A stretch of 64,000 nucleotides of DNA, from NCBI GenBank assembly GCA_017548765.1, contig JAFYZH010000098.1:1-64000 (forward strand), written 5' to 3'. The DNA comes from Lachnospiraceae bacterium (GTDB lineage Bacteria; Bacillota; Clostridia; Lachnospirales; Lachnospiraceae). The translations under genes were made by a program, and so were the position numbers. How positions within the stretch are numbered: the stretch's first letter is position 1; every line of letters starts with the position of its first letter. The notes below the pieces were generated by a model. That model was not told the DNA's origin and did no database searches. It saw nothing but the letters and a program-made list of their open reading frames with translations. Below are positions 34,915 to 43,452 of this stretch, one piece after another.

Positions 34915-35207
34915 TACGCGCATTTTCTTGATCTTCACTGTTTTGCGCGTAGGGTGAGAGCTTCCGGGGCAGGTTTCTTACGCGCATTTTCTTGATTTTC
35001 TCTGTTTTGCGCGTAAGATGAGAGCTTCCGGAGCGGGGTTCCTACGCGCATTTTCTTGATTTCCTCTGTTTTGCGCGTAGGGTTAGAGCTTCCGGGGCAG
35101 GTTTCTTACGCGCATTTTCTTGATTTCCTCTGTTTTGCGCGTAAGGTAAGAGCTTCCGGAGCGGGTTTCTTACGCGCATTTCCTTGATCTTCACTGTTTT
35201 GCGCGTA
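34915..35207. repeat. Hairpin array C, five units, exact 64-base period
   Basis: Units start at 34915, 34979, 35043, 35107 and 35171. Each has TACGCGCA, a 21-base loop (TTTCTTGAT..TC..CTGTTT) and TGCGCGTA, so a 37-base hairpin, followed by a 27-base spacer containing GAGCTTCCGG. The bases just outside the stem are C and G in units 1 and 3 but T and A in units 2, 4 and 5, so pairing is kept throughout. REP-like repeats lie on both sides (34841-34900, 35253-35282). No gene lies in 34761-35414. Confidence 0.87.
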
Positions 35208-35252
35208 AAGCAAGTTACAATAGGATGGTGCATTGGTCGAAGAAACAGGAAA

Positions 35253-35282
35253 TGTGACAAAAAGAACCGTCCCCACTGTCAC
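35253..35282. repeat. REP-like repeat, inverted copy
   Basis: The sequence is TGTGACAAAAAGAACCGTCC, then CCACTGTCAC, opposite in orientation to the tandem copy at 34841-34900. Confidence 0.72.
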
Positions 35283-35330
35283 GTTCCTGGCGCTCCAAGA
35301 AAAAAATCTTCAACTTTTTGTAAAATATAC

Positions 35331-35359
35331 TTGACATACTGTCGGCGATATGTTATATT
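35331..35359 (+). promoter_or_regulatory. Sigma-A promoter of the membrane protein-XRE operon
   Basis: TTGACA, 17 bases, TATATT. The leader is about 50 bases and holds the inverted repeat at 35368-35396. Confidence 0.78.
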
Positions 35360-35367
35360 GTGTCCAT

Positions 35368-35396
35368 GGAACCGAGTTGGCCTATGGTTCGGTTCC
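35368..35396. promoter_or_regulatory. Inverted repeat, candidate operator
   Basis: GGAACCGA and TCGGTTCC flank 13 bases at the predicted transcript start. The XRE-type regulator encoded in the same operon is the natural candidate to bind it. Confidence 0.5.
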
Positions 35397-35414
35397 GAAA
35401 GGAGAATATCAACT

Positions 35415-36509
35415 ATGCGTAAATCATTATTGGGAATCATCAGTTTCATCATCGGCGCAGCGCTGCTCATCGTCGGCATCGTTCTCGTTGCGCAGGCGGG
35501 CACCGGCCTCGACCGGAAGACCAACTGGAACAGCACGATCACCGCAACCGCCGGCACGCTGGATAAAACGACCGCCGAAAGCAACTTTACCATATCCAAA
35601 ACAGGCGATTATTATTTGAATCTCTGCTGGGTGCCGGAGGACATGAAGGCCGGCGACGCTTCCGAGACGGACCTCGGTTTCGTGACAGCCTGCCGTATCA
35701 CGGACGCTGCCGGAAACCAGATCTACTCTGCGTACGGCCTCGCATCCGATATCAAGATCCCCGTTGCATTGACTGCGGGAACCTATCGGATCGACTACTC
35801 CTATCTCACGGACGAGGCAGGTTTATCCGCGTTCCGCAACACCTACCACGGCGCGCTCGACGGCATCGCGGGCAATGCTTCCTCCTATGACCTCACAAAA
35901 CTCGCACAGAACGGCACCTGGAAGATGAACTTCCAGCTGAACCTGACCCGCAAGGCCGCATTCGGCACCACCGAAATGTGTGCAACCTTCTGCATCCTGT
36001 TCGGAATGGTCATCCTTCTGATGCTCATCGTCGCTTTTTACAGAAGCCACGGCAACACCGGCTCCAGATACGACGAGCGTCAGGAAAACGAGCAGGGCCG
36101 CGCCTTCCGCTACGCTTTCTTCGCGACCATGATCGCTGCCGCCGGAACACTGATGCTCGACTGCATGGCCTTCATCCCTGAAGGGCTGACCACCATCTTC
36201 TACGCATCCAGCATCTTCATCGGCCTGATCGTCTATGTGATCTACGCCCTCTGGCACGACTGCTATATCGCACTGAATGAAAAGCGCGGTTTCGCCATCC
36301 TGTTCCTGTTCATCGTCGGCGCGATCAACCTGCTGATCGGCCTCAATGCCATTCGCATCGACGGCCTGCTCGACGAAAGCAACCGCATGAACCCCAGCGC
36401 CCTAAACCTGCTGTGCGGCATCGGCGCCCTGCTCCTGTCCATCGTAACTCTGGTTCGGACCATGTCCGAGCAACGCGCTGAAAACGACGACGGAGGTGAC
36501 GAAGAATGA
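35415..36509 (+). CDS. Multi-pass membrane protein, DUF2178-like C-terminal part
   Basis: From the ATG at 35415 (AAAGGAGA upstream) this is 364 residues. A first membrane helix (about 5-27) is followed by an outer domain (about 30-190, beta-rich). Five further helices follow, with YDERQENEQGRAFRYAFF before the third, a motif of DUF2178-like proteins usually paired with small XRE regulators. The stop overlaps the start of the regulator gene by four bases (ATGA). The role is unknown; the pairing suggests the regulator senses or controls this protein. Confidence 0.85.
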   Translation: MRKSLLGIISFIIGAALLIVGIVLVAQAGTGLDRKTNWNSTITATAGTLDKTTAESNFTISKTGDYYLNLCWVPEDMKAGDASETDLGFVTACRITDAAGNQIYSAYGLASDIKIPVALTAGTYRIDYSYLTDEAGLSAFRNTYHGALDGIAGNASSYDLTKLAQNGTWKMNFQLNLTRKAAFGTTEMCATFCILFGMVILLMLIVAFYRSHGNTGSRYDERQENEQGRAFRYAFFATMIAAAGTLMLDCMAFIPEGLTTIFYASSIFIGLIVYVIYALWHDCYIALNEKRGFAILFLFIVGAINLLIGLNAIRIDGLLDESNRMNPSALNLLCGIGALLLSIVTLVRTMSEQRAENDDGGDEE

Positions 36510-36700
36510 AGAACCTCCGACTGAAGTCCGCCCGCGCCGCCCTGGACCTCTCCCAGCAGGACCTGGCCGACCGCGTCGGCGTCTCCCGCCAAACCATCAA
36601 CGCCATCGAAAAAGGCGACTACAACCCCACGATCAAACTCTGCCGCGACATCTGCAAAGTCCTGGGAAAGACCCTCGACGAACTGTTTTGGGAAGAGTAA
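36506..36700 (+). CDS. Small XRE-family transcriptional regulator
   Basis: This gene encodes 64 residues, a single Cro/C1-type helix-turn-helix (LSQQDLADRVGVSRQTINAI) with the family ending GKTLDELFW. GGAGGTGACGAAG precedes the ATG, which lies inside the end of the upstream gene, so translation is coupled. Proteins of this size bind DNA as dimers and often regulate their own operon; the repeat at 35368-35396 is a candidate site. Confidence 0.93.
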   Translation: MKNLRLKSARAALDLSQQDLADRVGVSRQTINAIEKGDYNPTIKLCRDICKVLGKTLDELFWEE

Positions 36701-36730
36701 CGCACCTGTGCGCAATGCAACTCACATATA

Positions 36731-36762
36731 AAAAAGCGAGCCTTGCAAAAGGCCCGCTTTTT
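36731..36762. terminator. Bidirectional terminator
   Basis: AAAAAGCGAGCC and GGCCCGCTTTTT pair with one mismatch around TTGCAAAA, giving T tracts on both strands between the XRE gene and the convergent hicB. Confidence 0.85.
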
Positions 36763-36778
36763 CCATTCGCGAGATTTA

Positions 36779-37198
36779 TCAGGATTTTACCTTCAGGATC
36801 AATGCCTCCTGAAGCACCTGTGAAAAGTTGATATTCTTCTCTTTCGCCGCCCTGTCAAGCCATGCCGGAATGGTAAGCGATTTTCTGACGGATTTCTCAA
36901 AATGCTCTCTCGCATATTCAGCCACATCCACGGAGACCAAACTCACAAACGCCCCCTTAACGTCGGCATCCAACTCCTTTGCCACCGCTGCCAGTGAAAC
37001 ATCCGCAACCGAAGAAGCCTCAGGCGCCCGCTCCCCCTCCTTTTCCAGCAAATACAGATAGCCGGCCAAACAGTCGACCGCCATATTCATGGCCTCCGCC
37101 TCATTACTGCCGCCGGTCGCCAGCCAGTTAAGATCCGGAAACACAACCGAGTACCCGGTCTCATCCTTAAAAAAACATGCCGGATATATAGACAACAT
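36779..37198 (-). CDS. hicB: HicB-family antitoxin
   Basis: From the ATG at 37198 (GGGGGAG, five-base gap) this is 139 residues. The N-terminal partial RNase H fold has CFFKDETGYSVVFPDL and AEAMNMAVDCLAGYL. The C-terminal ribbon-helix-helix (KSLTIPAWLDRAAKEKNINF) should bind the operator repeats at 37358-37397. HicB normally neutralises the mRNA interferase HicA and represses the operon. It lies 30 bases after the short hicA-like gene. Since the toxin partner seems cut down, it may now serve only as a repressor or as an antitoxin against HicA toxins elsewhere. Confidence 0.9.
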   Translation of the reverse strand: MLSIYPACFFKDETGYSVVFPDLNWLATGGSNEAEAMNMAVDCLAGYLYLLEKEGERAPEASSVADVSLAAVAKELDADVKGAFVSLVSVDVAEYAREHFEKSVRKSLTIPAWLDRAAKEKNINFSQVLQEALILKVKS

Positions 37199-37228
37199 AC
37201 GCACTCCCCCTCTCTGCGGGCTTATCCA

Positions 37229-37327
37229 TCAGTCCAATCCTGCCTGCTTTCTGATGGACTTTTCTATGATCTTACTTAGTTCCTTACTATGAAACGGAAT
37301 GGTTACCTTTCCCGGTTTCTTTGGCAT
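37229..37327 (-). CDS. Shortened HicA-like protein
   Basis: This gene encodes only 32 residues: MPKKPGKVTIPFHSKELSKI, then IEKSIRKQAGLD. It matches the second half of HicA, from the VTIPFH strand to the KQAGL end. The first half, with the catalytic GSHH-type histidine, is absent, and a TGA 14 codons before the ATG closes the frame. GGGAGGG lies nine bases before the ATG and a strong promoter follows, so it is probably expressed. It may be a decayed toxin or a naturally short form without RNase activity. Confidence 0.6.
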   Translation of the reverse strand: MPKKPGKVTIPFHSKELSKIIEKSIRKQAGLD

Positions 37328-37345
37328 ACATATCTTCCCTCCCAC

Positions 37346-37375
37346 ATTATAATGCACGAATACGTATCATGTCAA
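37346..37375 (-). promoter_or_regulatory. Promoter of the hicA-like/hicB operon
   Basis: On the minus strand the sequence reads TTGACA, 18 bases, TATAAT, both hexamers exact consensus. The start codon of the hicA-like gene is about 19 bases past the -10 box. Confidence 0.82.
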
Positions 37376-37397
37376 TACGCATCTGGACAATACGCAT
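37358..37397. promoter_or_regulatory. Three 15-base-spaced operator repeats
   Basis: GAATACGTAT (37358), CAATACGCAT (37373) and CAATACGCAT (37388) are spaced exactly 15 bases apart and overlap the -35 box. The layout fits cooperative binding by a ribbon-helix-helix repressor such as HicB. Confidence 0.65.
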
Positions 37398-37569
37398 TAG
37401 CCTATACTTACATGCATGTCTACCCGAATTATAACGGGAAGTCAGATCGGTGTCAAACAGAAAAATGCCTTATATCCCATATTTGTTATTTACTAATACT
37501 CATTGTGTGGGCAGTAAATACATATGGTCAATAAGGCATTAAATCTCAAGGTAATCTACATACCGCAGA

Positions 37570-37788
37570 TCATTGTTTCAGCGTCGCGTCCGGTTCGATC
37601 GTCTCGTCGATCGCATCACAATCGAAGGCCAATCCCTTCGCCCAGGGGCTGCCCACGTCGCAGCGTCCGTGGTGGTACGCTTCTTTTCTCTCGCCCTCCG
37701 GCATATTCTCCGTAAACTCGACCTTCAGCCGGCTCACGCCCCGCGTCATCTGCGCATCGATCGCCGCCATCAATTCTTCTTCCGTCAT
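37570..37788 (-). CDS. Small uncharacterised protein
   Basis: From the ATG at 37788 (GGGAGGTGA upstream) this is 72 residues. It begins with TEEELMAAIDAQMTRG, a short helix, then has EGERKEAYHHGRCDVGSPWA. There is no membrane segment. The HHGRCDVGSPWAKG stretch looks conserved and could bind metal or a partner, but I do not know the family. A longer frame to 37857 lacks a ribosome site. The stretch 37376-37569 to its left contains no gene. Confidence 0.7.
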   Translation of the reverse strand: MTEEELMAAIDAQMTRGVSRLKVEFTENMPEGERKEAYHHGRCDVGSPWAKGLAFDCDAIDETIEPDATLKQ

Positions 37789-37877
37789 ATTCGTCACCTC
37801 CCGGTCAGGATACTTCGTTCTCTGGATACTTCGTTCTGTAAATGAAGTATACCACAAAATGAACCGAAAAGAAACGC

Positions 37878-37912
37878 CAACAGCCTGCCGACGAAATGCC
37901 GGCAGGCTGTTG
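37878..37912 (-). terminator. Hairpin terminator after 37937-40237
   Basis: CAACAGCCTGCC and GGCAGGCTGTTG form a 12-pair stem. GCGTTTCTTTTCGG follows on the minus strand. Confidence 0.7.
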
Positions 37913-37936
37913 TGAGCCGCTATTCATTCAAAAGGA

Positions 37937-40237
37937 TCACTTATTCAGATCCTCAAAGTTGTAGTACTTCCACCAGTTATTATACTTTCCGTTCTTAGTG
38001 CCGTCCACATGAGGAATGTGCGAAAGCCACCATCTGTGGTGTCCTTCTATGGTGGCGCCCCATTCAGAACTGTTTACAAGTCTGGAACTACCGGAGAGAT
38101 TAGGATAATTGAGCCAATTATCACAGTATGACTGAACATTGATCGGTGTATTACGTTCCCATTTGTGATTATCCACGCCATTATTATTCCAGTCGTATTG
38201 ACCGCGCGCATTCGGTCCGCAGTGTACGCTGCCGACGCCTGCAACGATCTTTCCGTCTGTAACCAGATCATGCGCCCAGAACTTCTCCCAATCATTCAGT
38301 TCGGAGTATTTCTTGTAAGTGATCTTTCCATTTGAATCCTTACTCTTAATATAGTTTTTCTCGGTGATGTCAAAGCCCTGGAACCTGCTGGCCTCGGCAG
38401 ATACGCCGGAGTAAACTCTGCTCATGGTCCACTCCATACGATGTCCCGCATCTTCCAGCATCTCGGCGAGCTGTCGCTCATAGCTAAAGCCAAAGGCCGC
38501 AAAGTTTCTGACGTCTTCTTCTACGATCGGGGCTCCATTGAGCCAGAACGCATCTTTACCGGCCATCATGGATTCGAACAAAGTCACGCCAACCATGGGG
38601 CCTGTGAAGAACCACACCTCGTCGATCTCGCCGCTATTGACCCTCTCGTACACTTTGAACTCCTCAAAGTACGCCTTATAGTTGAAGTTGAAGCCGCCGA
38701 AATCATCCCAGCCATCATATAACCAGTATGCATTATCCGTTGCCGCACACGCCGCCTTATAGGTGTCGTAATACTTCTTCGCAGTGTACGCCTGGTTCTG
38801 ATTGCTCTTGGGAAATGCATTGACCTCTTCAAAATCAACGATCGAATAGTTCACATTTCCATTGCTGACTTCCGCCATCGCCTCAACAAACTGATTCGCC
38901 AATACGTGCGGATCGGTCCAGCCTGTATTCAATTCGTGCTGCTTGATAACCTTTTTACCGGTATTGATATCAGGGTCGAAATTGATGACCAGCACCTTCT
39001 TACCCTTCGTCCAATGTGCATACAGTGTCTGATTAGCGACGATCTTAACCTTCGTGTTAGCCTCGATCTTCGTGCCGCCATTCTTCGCCGTGTACCAACC
39101 GTCAAAGATATAATCGGGTCTCGCGATCTGCGGAAGCTCTCCATATGTCTTGTCATAGGTCACGGTGATCTTCTGCGCTGAAGGGCCGCCGTTACCATTA
39201 AAGTAGACCGTAAATTGCTTCGCTGTCCAATGTGCATACAGCGTATGATTCTTCGCAGTTGTTACCTTTGTAGAAGACTGGATCCTATCTCCGCCAGTCT
39301 TTTTGGTGTACCAACCGGCGAATTTGTATCCTTCTCTCACCGGTGTCGGCAGATCACCGTACGCTTTATCAAACGTTACGGTCATCGACGTGGGATCGAC
39401 AGTGGCGCCATTCCCATTCGGATCGAAGGTGACTGTATATGTATTCGCCGTCCAATGCGCATACAACGTATGATTCTTCGCAGTTTTCACCTTCGTAGAG
39501 GAAGTGACCTTATCTCCGTCGGTCTTCTTAGTATACCAACCGGCAAATGTATAGCCTGTTCTTTTCGGTGTCGGAAGTGTTCCGTACGTTTTGTCAAACG
39601 TTACTTCTTTCGACGTGGGATCGACTGTGCCGCCGTTCGGATCGAAGGTAACCGTATAAGTATTCGCCGTCCAATGCGCATACAATGTATGGTTTTTCGC
39701 AGTTGTTACCTTCGTAGTTGATTTGATCTCAGTAGTACTGCTCTTTGTCGTAAACCAGCCATCAAATGTGTACCCGTTTCTGTTCGGCTTCGGAAGTGTT
39801 CCGTATGTCTTGCCATACGTTACGTTTTTGGTTTCTGTAGCAACGGTTCCACCATTCGCATCGAAGGTAACCTTAAATGTAGCCGCCTGTTTTTGCGTAA
39901 TTCGGAGCGTCCATTGCTTATTGTTTGCATCAGTAAAAACTACATCGCCGATCCTGGCTGATGTCGCCGTATTGACCGACACGTTTAAACTGAAAGTGTT
40001 TGCGTTTTTTGTCGCGCTGACCCAAGTCGGCTTGCTTTTTACTTTTGCCCCTGCTCCGGCATTGAGTAGCGTGACCGTAATAGCCTCAGCTTTATAGGAT
40101 GCTGAATAGCTTTGAGTCGTGCCCTGCTTGATCGATACGCTGGCCGCCTCTGCCACGTTCGGAGCGAGTAAAACCACCGCCAGGAACAGCGTGCAAAGAA
40201 ACGACACAACGCGTGATCGTTTTGATAATCTTTTCAT
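37937..40237 (-). CDS. Secreted protein: BACON-like domain, four InlB-type repeats, unknown C-terminal domain
   Basis: This gene encodes 766 residues. A signal peptide (1-31, ending NVAEA) is followed by a BACON-like beta-sandwich (about 32-120, ending LRITQKQA). Four InlB B-repeat/Listeria-Bacteroides repeats span about 121-405 (VTFDANGGT, then FDGWFT and TLYAHWT). From about 410 to 766 is a larger domain opening [17 protein letters not shown], with [20 protein letters not shown] and [20 protein letters not shown]. That part resembles an uncharacterised secreted bacterial family, perhaps a hydrolase. There is no wall anchor. The repeats are also similar at DNA level (about 220-base units in 39,200-39,860). 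AAGGAGGG precedes the start. Confidence 0.88.
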   Translation of the reverse strand: MKRLSKRSRVVSFLCTLFLAVVLLAPNVAEAASVSIKQGTTQSYSASYKAEAITVTLLNAGAGAKVKSKPTWVSATKNANTFSLNVSVNTATSARIGDVVFTDANNKQWTLRITQKQAATFKVTFDANGGTVATETKNVTYGKTYGTLPKPNRNGYTFDGWFTTKSSTTEIKSTTKVTTAKNHTLYAHWTANTYTVTFDPNGGTVDPTSKEVTFDKTYGTLPTPKRTGYTFAGWYTKKTDGDKVTSSTKVKTAKNHTLYAHWTANTYTVTFDPNGNGATVDPTSMTVTFDKAYGDLPTPVREGYKFAGWYTKKTGGDRIQSSTKVTTAKNHTLYAHWTAKQFTVYFNGNGGPSAQKITVTYDKTYGELPQIARPDYIFDGWYTAKNGGTKIEANTKVKIVANQTLYAHWTKGKKVLVINFDPDINTGKKVIKQHELNTGWTDPHVLANQFVEAMAEVSNGNVNYSIVDFEEVNAFPKSNQNQAYTAKKYYDTYKAACAATDNAYWLYDGWDDFGGFNFNYKAYFEEFKVYERVNSGEIDEVWFFTGPMVGVTLFESMMAGKDAFWLNGAPIVEEDVRNFAAFGFSYERQLAEMLEDAGHRMEWTMSRVYSGVSAEASRFQGFDITEKNYIKSKDSNGKITYKKYSELNDWEKFWAHDLVTDGKIVAGVGSVHCGPNARGQYDWNNNGVDNHKWERNTPINVQSYCDNWLNYPNLSGSSRLVNSSEWGATIEGHHRWWLSHIPHVDGTKNGKYNNWWKYYNFEDLNK

Positions 40238-40429
40238 TATCCCTCCTTGATTTTTGTTTGTATTAATAGAATATACACCCGCCCCCTTTCCTCGTCGCGG
40301 CTCAGAGCGAACCGGATCTGGTTGTATATACTATTTCGAACCAATGCACACGAGCAACATTATACCACAGGGCCGCCCTTTTGGCAAGAAAAAGAGCCCG
40401 GAGCCAAATTAAGGTCCGAGCCCGCTTAT

Positions 40430-40537
40430 TCATTCTACATACCTGGCGATCGCCGTGATATCCTCCCAGCCGTCCAGATCCGGACAGCTGTACTCGACGA
40501 GCACCTTCCAAAAGATCCGCCGTGCCTCCCGGTTCAC
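40430..40537 (-). CDS. Very short ORF, possible gene remnant
   Basis: Starting at a GTG this would be 35 residues: VNREARRIFWKVLVEYSC, then PDLDGWEDITAIARYVE. The composition is protein-like and codon use matches the neighbourhood, more so than the longer overlapping frame at 40302-40598. CAGGAG lies 13 bases upstream, too far for a good site. It may be the 3' end of a lost gene. It lies in the 361-base gap between the two BACON/InlB genes, in which I see nothing else coding. Confidence 0.35.
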   Translation of the reverse strand: MNREARRIFWKVLVEYSCPDLDGWEDITAIARYVE

Positions 40538-40598
40538 GCTTTGTTTTTATCTCCTGAGAAAAATAATAACTCACGTTATATCCTTGTGTCTTAATCAC

Positions 40599-41642
40599 CT
40601 ACCCCAGAGGAGGAACCTCGATCCTCTTATAATGTCCTACAAGTGTTATATCACTATTAACGACGATCTGATCTCCAGGCTTATAGTCCGGCTCGCCGCA
40701 GTATTTTACGCCGTCAATATATCTGTTCCATCCTACAAACTCGGCATTCTCTTTACCGTGTCCATATGGCAGAGTAATTTTCTCCCCTTTATAAACATAG
40801 ATTTTTTCTTCTCTACCCCCGGATTTCATGGTAACCGTACATCTCGGTTTTTCTTTCCAGTGTGCGTACAGCGTATGGTTCCCGGCAATAGTTACATCCG
40901 ATCTACTCGTGATCTCTTTGCCACCTTTAGCCGCAGTAAACCACCCTACAAAATCATATCCGTATTTCTTCGGCGTCTCCAGTTTTCCGTACTTATTGCC
41001 ATATTTTACGTTCTTTACAAACGCCTTGTTTCCGCCCTGGCTGTCAAATCTGACCGTGTAGGTCTTACCCGTATAATGCGCGTACAACACTGTGACAGAT
41101 GCAGAAGCCTTCGTCTTCGTAGTCACCTTCGTTCCGCCGCTCTTCTTCGTGTACCATCCGTCGAACTGCATACCCTTCGGCGCAGCAGGGCCTGCCGGTA
41201 ACTTGCTGTAGGCACTGCCGATCTTGTAGGGCTTACTCGGCACCTTGCCGGTTCCGCCGTTGTTGTCAAACTTTACCGTCACGCTCGTGGGCGCGCCCTT
41301 CTGCGTGATCCGAACCGTGAAGACCTTATTGCCCGCACGGAATGTAACGTCGCCTCTTCTCGACGATTTCGCCGTGTTTTTCGCCACCACGAGCTTATAG
41401 CTAGCGGTAGATCCCGTCACAGTGATCCAGGACGGCTTTCCCATCACGTACGTGTTTGTGGCAGCTCCGGACAATGTCACACGGATCGTCTCCCCGTTTG
41501 CCACCGCCGTATAATCCTTCCGGCCCGAACTCGTGACGGTCAGTTCCGCCGCCTCCACATCAGTAGGAATGAGCAGGATCATCCCGAAAAACAATGCGCA
41601 TAAAATCCCTAAAATACTTCGTTTGTGTGTCAGTCCCTTCAT
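40599..41642 (-). CDS. Secreted BACON-like and InlB-repeat protein
   Basis: From the ATG at 41642 (AAGGAG, six-base gap) this is 347 residues. A signal peptide (about 1-32, ending DVEAA) is followed by a BACON-like domain (about 33-120, ending VRITQKGA). Two clear InlB-type repeats follow (VKFDNNGGTGK and VRFDSQGGN, each ending in FDGWYT or FVGWFT and LYAHY or LYAHW) and a worn third one (about 270-340). It is a shorter relative of the protein encoded at 37937-40237 without the large C-terminal domain. Neither has an LPXTG motif. These repeats often mediate binding to cells or glycans. Confidence 0.87.
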   Translation of the reverse strand: MKGLTHKRSILGILCALFFGMILLIPTDVEAAELTVTSSGRKDYTAVANGETIRVTLSGAATNTYVMGKPSWITVTGSTASYKLVVAKNTAKSSRRGDVTFRAGNKVFTVRITQKGAPTSVTVKFDNNGGTGKVPSKPYKIGSAYSKLPAGPAAPKGMQFDGWYTKKSGGTKVTTKTKASASVTVLYAHYTGKTYTVRFDSQGGNKAFVKNVKYGNKYGKLETPKKYGYDFVGWFTAAKGGKEITSRSDVTIAGNHTLYAHWKEKPRCTVTMKSGGREEKIYVYKGEKITLPYGHGKENAEFVGWNRYIDGVKYCGEPDYKPGDQIVVNSDITLVGHYKRIEVPPLG

Positions 41643-41815
41643 TTTCTCTCCTTTACCTTTCATTTGTTTCGGTCATACACCCGCTCACGCCCCTCTACGC
41701 AAAGCACGAATAAACGCCCTGCCGGCAGCAGGATGCATAAACCATTTACGAACTGTTACTTACAAGATGGATTATAGCACAGAAAACAGCGAGGAGCAAG
41801 AGTAGTGATGGTCTA

Positions 41816-41850
41816 CACAAAAATAGCGGCGGATGCTCAATATCCGCCGC
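41816..41850 (-). terminator. Intrinsic terminator of 41885-43237
   Basis: GCGGCGGAT and ATCCGCCGC form the stem. CTATTTTTGTG follows on the minus strand. Confidence 0.8.
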
Positions 41851-41884
41851 CATATGTGACACAATGATCGTGCCGACAAACCAC

Positions 41885-43237
41885 TTAATATTTTTTCTTG
41901 CGTCTTACACCTACCACCCAGGTCACACCTGCCGAGAGCACAACTGCTGTTCCAAACATAAAGAGAATGGAGGTCTCGTTTTTTCGAGCTTTGACCACGG
42001 AAGAGCCAGCATATGAGTTCATAGTTGCGCAATCCTTGCTGGCTAAAAATCCCGGAAGGATCTTCCCCAGGAAACCTTCATTCGAATGCAGAAAATATGT
42101 GGACGTAAAAAGCGGTTCCTTAGCAAAAGCGACCGCCAGCACATCGCCGCCCAGTTCCGGTATGTTTCTCTTCCTGGATAAGATATCGATCCTCATGTCC
42201 GAGCCGTCCTCTTTGACACAATACGACGCGCCTTCTTCCGTCGCTATCTCTTCCGCCTTCTTTATGTACTTTTCTTTTTCTTCCGCATGGAGTGTATTTT
42301 CCGAATTATAAATATGTATCCCCAGTATACGTGCCCGGAACGGCTCAAATGCCTTATCCAAATATCCCGTACCGTAATGTGCTAAGATACCATCCGGATA
42401 ATCTTCCAATGAAGAAGACAATAAACGGACCATGCTATCCGAATTCGGAACGTTCCTCTTGATCTTTTCTACGATCTTGTTAGTGCTTTCAGAAACCGCC
42501 GTCGAAGCATAATTATTCCCTGCCGTGTAACTCCTTGTTTCGACGAACCAGACTTCTTCCGGAATGATCTTATTTCCGTCCAAATAGAAAGAATGCAGAA
42601 CGGTATAGTATGACTTTATCTCCATCGAAACACCCGGATATGTCATGTCCGCGGTATAGACTGCCTTCTTCTGATACTCCTGATGCTTCGCCACGATCTC
42701 CGGATCATCCAGATGCAACATGATCGGCATACGGCGATAACTAAATCTTTCTTCTTCCGGAACCTCATAAGGATCCCGATAAACATCGACAACAAGAAGC
42801 AACCTTATTTCATCCTCTTTCCACGGGAAAGTCCCGTCCGGCAGTTTTACAAAAATATCTAAGGATGACATAGAATATCCGCCAAAGAGCCCGGGATAGC
42901 TGACATAGAGGGTTTCCTTTTCCTCCTCGTCTGTTAATTCCCGACCACATAAATACTTTTGAACCTTATTAAAGATCTCCCTTTCTTCCGGTTTTTGCGG
43001 ATCAACTTCCATGAATCTATTCTCATATTCCGGATCATCCAGTTCCGGATACAGTATTTTTTTCGGATACCGCTCGTATTGGGCGGCGATACTCATACTG
43101 TCGTAATACTCTTTTTCGGCCTGCCGATACGCCAGATACGTCACTCCCACTACTGTTGCTGTCAGCACGGCCAATGTGATCAAAAACACAAAGATCAGTT
43201 TCACTTCGCCGCGGTCATTTGCCAAACATTTTCCCAT
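41885..43237 (-). CDS. Uncharacterised membrane-anchored protein with two terminal helices
   Basis: This gene encodes 450 residues. One membrane helix is at about 14-36 and one at about 426-446, followed by RRKKKY, so the 390-residue middle part should lie outside the cell, tethered at both ends. The middle is acidic and mixed alpha/beta, with conserved-looking YPGLFGGYSMSSLDIFV. AGGAGG precedes the ATG. It has its own terminator. No known domain was recognised. Confidence 0.78.
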   Translation of the reverse strand: MGKCLANDRGEVKLIFVFLITLAVLTATVVGVTYLAYRQAEKEYYDSMSIAAQYERYPKKILYPELDDPEYENRFMEVDPQKPEEREIFNKVQKYLCGRELTDEEEKETLYVSYPGLFGGYSMSSLDIFVKLPDGTFPWKEDEIRLLLVVDVYRDPYEVPEEERFSYRRMPIMLHLDDPEIVAKHQEYQKKAVYTADMTYPGVSMEIKSYYTVLHSFYLDGNKIIPEEVWFVETRSYTAGNNYASTAVSESTNKIVEKIKRNVPNSDSMVRLLSSSLEDYPDGILAHYGTGYLDKAFEPFRARILGIHIYNSENTLHAEEKEKYIKKAEEIATEEGASYCVKEDGSDMRIDILSRKRNIPELGGDVLAVAFAKEPLFTSTYFLHSNEGFLGKILPGFLASKDCATMNSYAGSSVVKARKNETSILFMFGTAVVLSAGVTWVVGVRRKKKY

Positions 43238-43385
43238 GATTTAACCTCCTATTATCTACACATTCTTCTGATTTTTGTAATCTTCAGTGCTGATATTTGC
43301 AGTTTATCATATGCGGAATCCACCGTCAACCGATCGGATAATTCTTCACAAAAAAGTTGCAAAGTGTAAGGAATCCTTAAAAAAT

Positions 43386-43435
43386 CCCCCTGTTTCAGCT
43401 TCTTGCCATTTCGGGCAATGTTTTGAAACAGGGGG
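43386..43435 (-). terminator. Intrinsic terminator of the DUF6273 gene
   Basis: CCCCCTGTTTCA and TGAAACAGGGGG are perfect 12-base arms, with a small inner hairpin in the loop. ATTTTTTAAGG follows on the minus strand. Confidence 0.85.
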
Positions 43436-43452
43436 CTTTCGTATTTGTATTT

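Noticed and set aside
40394..40428. Terminator hairpin after 40599-41642
   Set aside because: GAGCCCGGA and TCCGAGCCC look paired at first, but only a four-base stem holds before mismatches.
40302..40598. 98-codon minus-strand ORF
   Set aside because: Composition is not protein-like and there is no ribosome site; a short overlapping frame at 40430-40537 is more plausible.
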